From the NCBI GenBank assembly GCA_005878665.1, contig VBLR01000125.1, positions 1 through 19,887 on the forward strand: a stretch of DNA of 19,887 nucleotides, written 5' to 3'. A model generated the notes under the pieces. The model was given only the letters and a program-made list of their open reading frames with translations, searched no databases and was not told the DNA's origin. Source of the stretch: Methanobacteriota archaeon (GTDB lineage Archaea > Thermoplasmatota > Thermoplasmata > RBG-16-68-12). A program made the translations under genes and the position numbers. The first letter of the stretch is position 1, and each line of letters begins with the position of its first letter. This document shows, piece after piece, positions 7,311 through 15,200 of this stretch.

Positions 7311-8330
7311 CTTCGAAGCCTCCGGCGGAAGGAAGGACAGGAACGCGCCATCTTGGGTCCACACGACGACCGCGCGTACAGTCCGGTCCTTCGGCGGCGG
7401 GCGGACCGGCCTCGCTTCCTCGGACTCCGGATGGACCGCGACGACTTCGCCGGACTCCAGGTGTTCGATCTTCGCCTCGAACCGCTCTGCGTCGACGCGC
7501 TTCGCGCTTCGCACATCTTTCGGCTTGAAGCGCCGCGACTCGCCGGTCGCCAAGTCCCTCAGGACGACGAACGGTCGGACCGACGTCACCTCGGCGAGGG
7601 ATTCCTTATGACGCACGACGTCGCCGATGTGGAACGCGCCGAGCCGGACCAAGGACGTGACGCGATACACCTCGCGGCCCTGCTTCTGGCCGAACAACTT
7701 CGGGGACGAGGACACGCTCCCGCCGAACGACTCCGAGAGCTCACGGGCGAGCGCCTTGCCGAGCGCGTTCGTGCTCAGGTAGAAGTCGAGGCCTCCATGG
7801 ACTTCCTCGATGCGCGAGATGAAGGCCGCCGGATCCCCGGCCCGGTCCACGCGGGCGCTCACGAGCGTTCTCACGGCACGCATCTCCTGCGACGTCAGAT
7901 CGCGGCCGTCTCCGCGGACCTGCAACACCCCTTCGAAATAGCGGCCTCGCTGCTTCTGGCACGAGTCGCAGAGAGAGGGCTTGATTCGCACGCGGACTCG
8001 GAAGTCCTGGACGGACTGGAGATCCTCGAACCGTCCGAGCGCCTTGACCGTCAGGGAGAGGTTGTTCGCGTCCTCGTCGCGAGCGACGTGGGTGAAGGTC
8101 ACACGCTCCCACGGGGAGAGCTTCGGGATGGCCTCGCGAAGGAGTCCCGTGAGCGCGAGTTCGCGGTCGATCTTCGACCAGCCTGATTTCGAGCGGAAGG
8201 AGCCGCAAGAAGAGCATCGTTCGATGTCGAGGACCTCGGGCGGTGCGACGACCGGATGCTTCCTCAGGAAGTCCCGGGCGCAGAGGCCCTGGTACGTCGG
8301 CCCTTCCGCGCCGCACTCGACGCAAAACAT
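7305..8330 (-). CDS. nmd3: NMD3-family ribosome biogenesis protein
   Basis: Eukaryotic NMD3 is the adaptor that escorts the 60S subunit out of the nucleus; archaeal homologues are thought to act in late large-subunit maturation. The 341-residue product opens with the paired zinc-binding region of the family: Cys3 and Cys6 (CVEC), Cys17, Cys39 and Cys42 (CSSC), and then Cys121 and Cys124 (CDSC). After the last pair comes RGRYFEGVLQVRG, a typical NMD3 segment. The middle and C-terminal beta-rich parts (about 200-320) fit the family's OB and SH3-like domains. A TATA-like CTTAAG lies about 33 bases upstream of the ATG. radB follows 25 bases downstream on the same strand. Confidence 0.93.
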   Translation of the reverse strand: MFCVECGAEGPTYQGLCARDFLRKHPVVAPPEVLDIERCSSCGSFRSKSGWSKIDRELALTGLLREAIPKLSPWERVTFTHVARDEDANNLSLTVKALGRFEDLQSVQDFRVRVRIKPSLCDSCQKQRGRYFEGVLQVRGDGRDLTSQEMRAVRTLVSARVDRAGDPAAFISRIEEVHGGLDFYLSTNALGKALARELSESFGGSVSSSPKLFGQKQGREVYRVTSLVRLGAFHIGDVVRHKESLAEVTSVRPFVVLRDLATGESRRFKPKDVRSAKRVDAERFEAKIEHLESGEVVAVHPESEEARPVRPPPKDRTVRAVVVWTQDGAFLSFLPPEASKA

Positions 8331-8357
8331 TCTTGGCTGTTTTCAAACGGCACCGCG

Positions 8358-8370
8358 CTACTTAAGAACT
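8358..8370 (-). promoter_or_regulatory. TATA-like element of nmd3
   Basis: The minus strand reads AGTTCTTAAGTAG about 30 bases before the nmd3 ATG, in otherwise GC-rich sequence. This is the spacing seen at several other genes of the window. Confidence 0.5.
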
Positions 8371-8408
8371 GGCGTGGCCGACATCGGGCTCGATACGGGA
8401 AGGGGAGG

Positions 8409-8420
8409 GCATAAGTATCC
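8409..8420 (+). promoter_or_regulatory. TATA-like element of the four-helix membrane protein gene
   Basis: GCATAAGTATCC is centred about 28 bases before the ATG at 8443, which fits a leaderless start. Confidence 0.55.
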
Positions 8421-8442
8421 GTCGGCGCGTCGGCCACCGTCC

Positions 8443-9042
8443 ATGGCGAAACCGAAGGCGAAGCCCCGCTCGTGGTGGCGGATGCGGCAGATTCGCCATC
8501 GCGACGCCGTCGCACTCGCCGTCCTGTCCGCCTCGCTCCTTCTCGCCGGAGAACTCGCGAATCAGGATATCCAGAGCGTGTACCACAAATACATCGTGCC
8601 GTCGGGCGCCCTGAACAATCCCGGCTTTCTGATCCTCATCGTCGCCCTGGTCATCCTCGGTTTCACGACGTATTTCGGCGGAGTCTTCGTCCTCCTCGGC
8701 GGCCTCCACTTCTCGTGGGGCCGGGTGGGCCGAGGGCGTTTCTTGGTCGGCCTCGGGATCGGGGTCAGCCTCATCGGCCTCATGAGCCGACTCGCCCAGG
8801 CGGTCTTGGTCACCGGCACTCCCTTGGCCGCCATCGTGCCTTACACGACTTCGCTGACCGGACTGGGGATCCTGTGTGGGTTCGTGAGCCATACCCTGAT
8901 GGCTCAGTACGCGATCTTGCTGAAGAAACACGCCAAGCGTGTATGGCGGCGGTGGCGAAAGGGGCAGCCGGAAGCCGATGAAACGCCTCGTGAGCGCCCG
9001 TCTACATCATCAGGACGAACTGCGCGTGGGGCACGCCGTTGA
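8443..9042 (+). CDS. four-helix integral membrane protein
   Basis: This 199-residue protein is of unknown function. A short basic N-terminus (KPKAKPRSWWRMRQIRHR) precedes four likely transmembrane segments at about residues 22-38, 60-88, 100-123 and 127-160. The tail is about 38 residues long, hydrophilic and strongly basic (KKHAKRVWRRWRKG) and is probably cytoplasmic with the N-terminus. I recognise no catalytic or transport motif. The ATG at 8443 is supported by a TATA-like element 28 bases upstream. The frame extends further upstream but would then run through the divergent nmd3 gene. Its last 41 bases overlap the end of the convergent DUF424 gene, so the final residues of the two proteins are encoded on opposite strands of the same DNA. 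Confidence 0.8.
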   Translation: MAKPKAKPRSWWRMRQIRHRDAVALAVLSASLLLAGELANQDIQSVYHKYIVPSGALNNPGFLILIVALVILGFTTYFGGVFVLLGGLHFSWGRVGRGRFLVGLGIGVSLIGLMSRLAQAVLVTGTPLAAIVPYTTSLTGLGILCGFVSHTLMAQYAILLKKHAKRVWRRWRKGQPEADETPRERPSTSSGRTARGARR

Positions 9043-9298
9043 TCCAGAGGATTCCCTCATCCGCCACGAAGCCGGCCTCTTTCGCCGCGTCGATCGTCTC
9101 GTTGCCGACGAAGTTCCCGATCGTCGCGAGGCGGAGCTGGGATACGAACCGTTCCTCGGTGACGACGTCGCCTTCGTAAAACTGGCCCACCTCGATCTTG
9201 AACTTGCCTTCGCGGAACGTCCTGCCGATCAGGTCCGCGTCTGCCGCGGCGACGAGGGTCTCTTTCCCTTGGTGGTACACCTTCATCCGGATGGGCAT
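9002..9298 (-). CDS. DUF424 family protein
   Basis: This 98-residue protein belongs to the archaeal DUF424 family, whose function is not established. Recognisable family features are the beta-strand start (MKVYHQGKETLVAAADADLIG), the segment TFREGKFKIEVGQFYEG, and the C-terminal GVPHAQ box at about residues 88-93. The gene starts 13 bases after the mcm stop in the same direction, so it is very probably in one operon with MCM. DUF424 next to information-processing genes is consistent with a translation- or replication-related role, but this is inference. An alternative ATG lies four codons in, at 9286. Confidence 0.88.
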   Translation of the reverse strand: MPIRMKVYHQGKETLVAAADADLIGRTFREGKFKIEVGQFYEGDVVTEERFVSQLRLATIGNFVGNETIDAAKEAGFVADEGILWINGVPHAQFVLMM

Positions 9299-9311
9299 CG
9301 GCGGGTCGCGG

Positions 9312-11462
9312 CTACAACCGTTCGACGAGCTTATACTTGTTTTTCGCGGGGCTGTAAATCTCGCCTTCTTGGGCCCAGCGTTTCAACCAAGCGTCCACCT
9401 TCGCGGGCGGGATGCCACGCTCCTGCGCGATCCGCACGATGTCTTCGTAGTCCGCGACGCCCTCGGGACCCGCGAGCTCATTGATGATGTCGCGGATCGA
9501 GATGATCTGCTCACGCTGCGACTGACTGATGCCGGTCTGGATGATGTCGATGTCGAAGCGACCCTCCTCGCCGGCCACCTTGCCCATCCAGTACTCGACG
9601 ATTCGCACGGCGCGCTCCGCGTCCTCCGCGCCGACGGCCTCGCTCAACCGGAGTCGAGCACCCGCCTCGGAAAGCCGGATGATCGCCTCGAGCTGCCGCG
9701 GGGTGATCGGGACGCTGGAGCCCGCGGCCTCGCCGGTCTTCCGGATCTCCAGATATTTCTTCTCGATGATCTCCATGGCCTCATCCGTCATCACGGGATA
9801 GATCCGCTTCGCATAGGCCACGTACTTGCGGAAGAAGTCCGGATCGAAATGGGGCGTGAACGGTTCCTCGAGGACCGTCGCCTCTTCGACGGCGAAGCCC
9901 GCCTCGCGCCGCCGACGGATCTCGCCGACCTTGTGTCCTTTGAGGATGTGTTCGGCAAGCTCGCGATCGCGGTCCGTCTGAGGTCGATCGATGATCGAGA
10001 AGATGATGTCGAACCGGCTGAGGAGCGCAGGCGGCAGGTCGATCTGCTCGGAGATGTACTTGTGCTCGTCGAATCGTCCGAACTTGGGGTTCGCGGCGGC
10101 GAGGATCGCGCATCGGGATTGGAGGACCGCGGTGATGCCCGCCTTCGCCACGCTGATTCGCTGCTGTTCCATCGCTTCGTGAATCGCCGAACGATCTTGC
10201 GGATTCATTTTCTCGATTTCGTCGATGGCGGCCAGCCCGAGATCGGCGAGGACCAAGGCTCCCGCTTCGAGGGTCCACCGTCCCTCGCCGAATTCGTCTC
10301 GGACCGCGGCCGCGGTCAGCCCGGCCGCCGAGGCGGCCTTCCCCGTCGCGTAGATTCCGCGGGGGGAGAGCCGAATCATGTACGACAAGAGCTCGCTCTT
10401 GCCCGTTCCCGGATCTCCGACCAGGATCAGGTGTATGTCTCCGCGAATCCGCCGCCCGTCGGGCATGACCTTCGCCACCCCGCCAAACAGCTGGAGCGCG
10501 AGGGCTTCCTTCTCCACGTGCATCCCATAGATCGAGGGCGCGATCGATGCGGTGATCAACCGGAAGATATCGGGGCTCAAACCGATCTCCCGGATCCGGT
10601 GGGCATCCTCCTCCGTCACCTCGATTTCTTCGAACTCGACCCGTTCCATCTCGACGGAGTTGACGTCCACGAAGATGTCGAAGAGAGTCGACCGCTGACC
10701 CGGTCGTCCGCGCTGGACGCTCCGGAGGACACCGTTCAGGATGACGCGCTGCCCCGGCGTGATGCGGCCCGTCAGGTCGTCTTCCACGTAGGCGCTCAAC
10801 CGCTGCGGCTCTTCTCCACCCCGCAGTCCTTCCGGCGATTCTTGGACCTCGATCTTCTGCGTGTCCAGGTAGAGAGATGTCTCCGTGAGCAGCTTGAACT
10901 TCGTCGCGCTCGCCGACCGCTTGCATCCGCCTTGCTCCTCGTAGCACTCGAGCGGCTCCCGGAACGTCTGGCCGTCCTGCTCCTCTTTGATGATCGTCCC
11001 GCAGCGGAGGCATTGGAAGAGCGCCCCCACCACCTTCGGGCGAACTTCCGTGCTCTTCCGAACGAGCCCTTCCACCGAGATGTATTGGCCGAGGTGCTTC
11101 GCCCGCAGATCCCGAATCTGGACCCGGCGGTCCCGAGGTAGGCCGTTGATCCGGAGATGAATCTGTGGAGCCTCTTCGCCGGGCGGGACGAGGCGACGGA
11201 TCGCCTCCTCGCCCGCCATCAGGACGTTCAGCGGATGGCGCAACAGATAGATCGCCATGTCCGTGTCGAAGCGATTCAGGTCGAGGAACGATGCCTCGAG
11301 GCTCCGGGACTCCGGGTAGCGGTCGGCCACCGCGATGATCCGCGAGAGGTAACCCATCTCCTCGAAGAACTCCTCCCACTTCGCGATCAGCTCATCTTGC
11401 GGAAACTCAACGAGCACTTCCTTCCCCCGGCTCGGAGGCAGCGCAGCATCGGGAATGCTCAT
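9312..11462 (-). CDS. mcm: replicative DNA helicase MCM
   Basis: MCM forms the ring-shaped 3'-5' helicase that unwinds DNA at archaeal replication forks. The 716-residue product has the full architecture. The N-terminal domain includes a zinc motif with Cys151, Cys154, Cys173 and Cys180, where the last pair is spaced CX6C. The AAA+ core has Walker A GDPGTGKS at residues 349-356, a Walker B with AIDE at 412-415, sensor 1 at AAANPK (455-460) and the arginine finger in LSRFD (481-485). The last 70 or so residues form the winged-helix domain. No intein is present. The ATG is preceded by GGAAGGAGG about 12 bases upstream and by a TATA-like element further up. DUF424 follows 13 bases downstream. 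Confidence 0.97.
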   Translation of the reverse strand: MSIPDAALPPSRGKEVLVEFPQDELIAKWEEFFEEMGYLSRIIAVADRYPESRSLEASFLDLNRFDTDMAIYLLRHPLNVLMAGEEAIRRLVPPGEEAPQIHLRINGLPRDRRVQIRDLRAKHLGQYISVEGLVRKSTEVRPKVVGALFQCLRCGTIIKEEQDGQTFREPLECYEEQGGCKRSASATKFKLLTETSLYLDTQKIEVQESPEGLRGGEEPQRLSAYVEDDLTGRITPGQRVILNGVLRSVQRGRPGQRSTLFDIFVDVNSVEMERVEFEEIEVTEEDAHRIREIGLSPDIFRLITASIAPSIYGMHVEKEALALQLFGGVAKVMPDGRRIRGDIHLILVGDPGTGKSELLSYMIRLSPRGIYATGKAASAAGLTAAAVRDEFGEGRWTLEAGALVLADLGLAAIDEIEKMNPQDRSAIHEAMEQQRISVAKAGITAVLQSRCAILAAANPKFGRFDEHKYISEQIDLPPALLSRFDIIFSIIDRPQTDRDRELAEHILKGHKVGEIRRRREAGFAVEEATVLEEPFTPHFDPDFFRKYVAYAKRIYPVMTDEAMEIIEKKYLEIRKTGEAAGSSVPITPRQLEAIIRLSEAGARLRLSEAVGAEDAERAVRIVEYWMGKVAGEEGRFDIDIIQTGISQSQREQIISIRDIINELAGPEGVADYEDIVRIAQERGIPPAKVDAWLKRWAQEGEIYSPAKNKYKLVERL

Positions 11463-11473
11463 ATCTCTTTGAG

Positions 11474-11512
11474 TCCTCCTTCCACTGGTCCATCTCTCAG
11501 CCGTGGGTATAG
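11474..11512 (-). promoter_or_regulatory. mcm promoter and Shine-Dalgarno region
   Basis: On the minus strand a TATA-like CTATACC (11506-11512) is followed about 27 bases later by the purine-rich GGAAGGAGGA (about 11473-11483), then the ATG. Unlike many neighbours, mcm therefore appears to have a short leader with a ribosome binding site. Confidence 0.45.
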
Positions 11513-11553
11513 GTCAGACCATTTCCACTGGAACGCGCGCGTGCCCCGCGGAC

Positions 11554-11700
11554 TCATTCGCATTGCGAGTACCCGCACTCGGCGCATCGAGTGCAGCCGC
11601 CCGCGTGCTGGAGGTTCGCGCCGCATTCAGGACACCCAAGACGGAGGCCGCTATCGATTTCGACGGATGTGGCTTCGCGGTCGACCGAAGAGACGCGCAC
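11554..11700 (-). CDS. small zinc-ribbon protein resembling the C-terminal tail of class II ribonucleotide reductase
   Basis: This encodes 48 residues from a GTG at 11700; an ATG at 11790 would give 78 residues with a Pro/Arg-rich, less convincing N-terminus. The C-terminal 27 residues contain CPECG, then GGCTRCAECGYSQC, giving five or six potential zinc ligands (Cys53, Cys56, Cys66, Cys69, Cys72, Cys77 in the longer frame). The order CPECG...GGC..C..CGYS.C closely resembles the zinc-binding tail of adenosylcobalamin-dependent ribonucleotide reductases. No reductase catalytic domain is present in the window. It lies 91 bases upstream of mcm in the same direction and may share regulation. Whether it is an independent gene or a conserved remnant cannot be settled here. 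Confidence 0.6.
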   Translation of the reverse strand: MRVSSVDREATSVEIDSGLRLGCPECGANLQHAGGCTRCAECGYSQCE

Positions 11701-11734
11701 GGCTTCGCCCCGTGGGTCAGGAGACGCGATCCGC

Positions 11735-11743
11735 GCTAAAAGG
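11735..11743. promoter_or_regulatory. TATA-like element between zinc-ribbon and FmdE-like genes
   Basis: GCTAAAAGG is AT-rich compared with its surroundings. On the minus strand it is about 39 bases before the GTG at 11700; on the plus strand it lies about 33 bases before an ATG at 11772 and 87 before the ATG at 11826. It may serve one or both genes; support is weak. Confidence 0.3.
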
Positions 11744-11825
11744 AGGAAGGGGAGGGGTGGCCGAAAGTGCCATGGGTCTGGAGGGTGCACGAAGGTTCTT
11801 GCGGGCGCGTAGCTATCGTCGCGCG

Positions 11826-12230
11826 ATGGATCTTCCCGAGGAACTCGCCGACCTCCAGCGCTTCCATGGCCACTTGGGTGTGTATGTTACCCTGGGGCTC
11901 CGCATGGGGGAAATCGGGAAGCGGCGCTTCGGACATTACAAGGGCCTCCACGCGCGCGTGGAGAGCCAGCCCGAGCCGCCGATGCGCTGCGTCCTCGACG
12001 GGATCCAGTTCTCAAGCGGCTGCACGATGGGGAAGGGGAACATCGGCCTCGAGTCCTCGACGGACCCGGCGGTCACGTTCGAGAAAGAGGGACGACGCCT
12101 GCGGGTCGCACTGAAGCCCGGATGGAGGGAGCGGATCGACCGGGAGATGTCGAAGGAGCGAGAGATCGAACAGTCGTTGTTCTATTACGCGATCCCGGAA
12201 TCCGACGTGTTCGAAATTCGCGAAAGCTAG
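11826..12230 (+). CDS. FmdE-like protein lacking the N-terminal cysteine
   Basis: This 134-residue protein resembles the FmdE family, named for a protein co-transcribed with molybdenum formylmethanofuran dehydrogenase in methanogens. It has FHGHLGVYVTLGLRMG at residues 13-28 and CVLDGIQFSSGCTMGKGNI at 55-73. The HGH and the Cys55/Cys66 pair fit the family's metal-binding centre. Canonical members have HGHxCPG, but here Gly18 stands where the cysteine would be, and the C-terminal zinc finger of many members is absent. No methanogenesis gene is in the window. An in-frame ATG at 11772 would add an Arg-rich segment with poorer third-position GC, so I prefer 11826. It converges on the subtilase gene with 11 bases between stops. 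Confidence 0.82.
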   Translation: MDLPEELADLQRFHGHLGVYVTLGLRMGEIGKRRFGHYKGLHARVESQPEPPMRCVLDGIQFSSGCTMGKGNIGLESSTDPAVTFEKEGRRLRVALKPGWRERIDREMSKEREIEQSLFYYAIPESDVFEIRES

Positions 12231-12241
12231 TCGGAAGGGGG

Positions 12242-15200
12242 TCACGCTCCTCCCGAAGGTGGTCGGCCTTCACCGGGGAATCGGTAGCCGCAGAAGAAAC
12301 ATGACACGTCGATTGCGTTGACCGTCGTGTGGCATCGCGGACACACCTTTGTCACGTAGGCGGATGCCGAGGCGCTTCCGGCGGGTGGCGGCGGGAGCGA
12401 TGGCGGCGGCGCGGTCCGTGACGGTTGGTCCGCCCTCCTCCGGCGATCGAGCAGGAATCCAACGAGGAGGAAGACTGCGGGGACCACCACAATCAGCGCA
12501 GCAACAACGAACACGAGCGGGGACCGTGGCGCCGGCGGTGGCGGCGGAGACTCGCGAGTCAGGATGAACGTCCGTTCGACTGACCCCCGCAAGCCGGCCG
12601 GATTGACGACGTCGACGTGGAACACACCCCGGTCCACGGCGACGTCCGGCGCGGTCCACACGACGGAGGTCGCGCCCAGGGACCCGACGAGCAGCGCGGT
12701 CGTCACTTTGTTCACCGTCAGGTTGGCCCACACGGGCAGTTGAGCCGACTCGAGCAGCTCATCCGCCATGGTCCACGTGAATGTGATCGTGGAAGCCGCA
12801 GGGAACGCCTCGTTTTCTACGGGAGATCCGATCGAAACGATCGGAGGCTGGTTCGTCGCATTAATCACGACGAAGCATGTGGTCATGAACGGACCCCAAT
12901 TCCCGGGACCGTCTCGCGCGTGAACCCACGCGCACGCGTTGCCCTCCGGCAAGGTCAGGCGCGATAGCCACGACACGTTCTCGACAGAACCACCGAAGAG
13001 GCCGTCCACGGCAACCATCGGAAGACCCGTCCCCGAGTCCCCTGGATTGGGCGGCGCGATCTGCAGGAACAGCTCCGCCGCCGCGACCGTGCTTCCGCCC
13101 CGGGTCCGGTCGTCCGCCGTCGCCCGGAATGTCGCGAGGTACCCGGTTCCCGGCGGTCTCGGACCCACGCGAACGCTTCCGGCCCACAAGATCGGGCCTT
13201 GCGAGTCGCCTCCCGGGCGGGCGATCACGAACATCCCATCGGACACGTCGGAGCCGCCGAGCGATGGACTCCCGTCGTCTTGGGTGGCAACGCGCACGAG
13301 ATAGCGCGGTCCGTTCGGGAGGGCGCTCACGTCCCAGGTGTACGATCGCGCGGAGCCCAACAACGAGGTGATCGGATTCCAAGTCACGCCGCCATCCGCG
13401 CTGAAGGACAACGTGAAATTTGCGATGGCCACACCCGACCCATTCGCGGTCGCCGTCCACGTGACCGGGATCGATGGGCCCGAGAAGACGCCCCCGTTCG
13501 GTGCGGTGACACTCACATCGGGGTGGTCCCGGTCCAGTCCGGCAGACGATGTGCTCACGAGCCAGCGGAGCGCAGCATCGAGGATCGCCGCCCGCGTCGG
13601 GCTCGTCGGGTTCAGGTTCGCGGCCGTCGAGTCGATCCCGGTGATCTCGAAGGCGAAGTATGCGAGGCGCGATGGAGTCCCGCCCCACACGCCTTGGCCA
13701 GCGGTGCCGTTTGTCGACGAGGAGACCCAACGCAGTCCGATCGGCTGGTTTTGGGCGCACATCGGACCTCCGGTCGGACTCTGGACCAGGCCGTCCGTCC
13801 AGTCCGTCGAGGCGGTCCCGTCCGTCGCACCTGGAGCGATCTGGTCGTCCGCCCCACCAGCCCGGTGCGGCGTGTAGACGACGCCTCCCCCCGTGTACGC
13901 ACCGCTGATCGGGTCCGACGAAACGCCCTTCACTTGGCCGATCGTCAAGGGGTCGCACACAAACGTCGCCTTGAGCACGGCCCGGACCCACGACTCTGTT
14001 TCCGCGGTCGCGAATGGAGACGACGAGCTCCCGAGCGCCCACGCGGTGTCGTGAGAGGAGACGATCAGGCGCCCGCCACCATCGAGGTAGCTTTGCACCA
14101 ACGCTCGTGCGGACGCGTTGAACGGCGGGTACTGCTCCAATCCAACCTGCCAGATCACGACGCGACGCGCTTGCAGGACTCCGAGGGGAGGGAGCCCGAG
14201 CTCCGCGACCCGCCACACGGACCAGGTCCATCCGTCATCGCGGAGCGCGGCCGCGTAGGAGGCTTCCCCCTCAGGAGGGAACGAGCTTCCGCCCACGACG
14301 AGAAGGACATCGCCCAGAGCCGACGTCTGGAATTGGTAGTCCGTCCCGTCGTTCGTATCCGTCGTCACGTTCGCGAGTCGTCCGCGGGAGGTGACCTCGA
14401 GGTAGTAGCGCGTCTCAGGGCGGAGACGCATCAGTGTAATCGTATGTGCCGTTCGTAAGTCGGAGGCGTTCGCGCCAAACGGGAGCGCGCCGACGCTCGT
14501 GCCGTATCTCACTTCCGTCGTCGCAGGCTCGTTCGTGGTCCACAGAACCGTCGCCGTGGTCGAGCCGATCGACGTCACGGTCACGTCATGAATCGTCGGG
14601 CCGCTCGCGAGGATATTCGCTTCTGCCGTGGCCGTGTGCGGAGGGGAGACGTCCTGGTACGTCGCCGTGACGATATCTCGTTCGCGCACCTGGAGCACGT
14701 TGTCCGGCGTCGCGGTCCCGAACGCGGTGGCAATCGAGCCGTGCCATGTTTCGCCCGGGCCGCCCCGGCTCATCGTGACGCTCTCCCCCGCCGGCTCGGT
14801 CCTCGATGCGACGTGCACGACGACCGAGGTCGCGTCGGAGTCGTCGACCGAGACGTGAATCGTGTCCGCCTCCGAGTACACGACGCGGTCCAAGGTCAAC
14901 CGACCATACGAGGCGTCGAGGTTGCCCGTCGCGACGAGCGCGAACGGCTGCGCGCCAACGGGTACGTTCGAGCCGATCACCCGGACCGACCAGTTCCCCG
15001 CCATCGCGCCCTTCAGGATCACGGCCTCTTCGACGTTCGTCGTGTCGAACGTCCCGCCGGGCAGGGACTGCCCCTGCGCGAACGGCGCGAAATGGTTCCC
15101 CCGGTACACCGTCCCGTCCGGCGCGGTCACCTCGAGGTCCAAATCATTCACGAGTGCCTTCGTCGTTCCGATCGTCCCGGGGTAGTCGCTCCATGTCAGG

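Noticed and set aside
9198..11141. Plus-strand open frame of 647 codons
   Set aside because: It lies wholly antisense to mcm and its promoter-proximal coding region; composition is that of a mirrored coding frame and no motif is present.
12861..14231. Second minus-strand frame of 456 codons inside the subtilase gene
   Set aside because: It is a frame-shifted Arg-rich shadow; the main frame is continuous from signal to zinc ribbon, so I see no frameshift or split gene.
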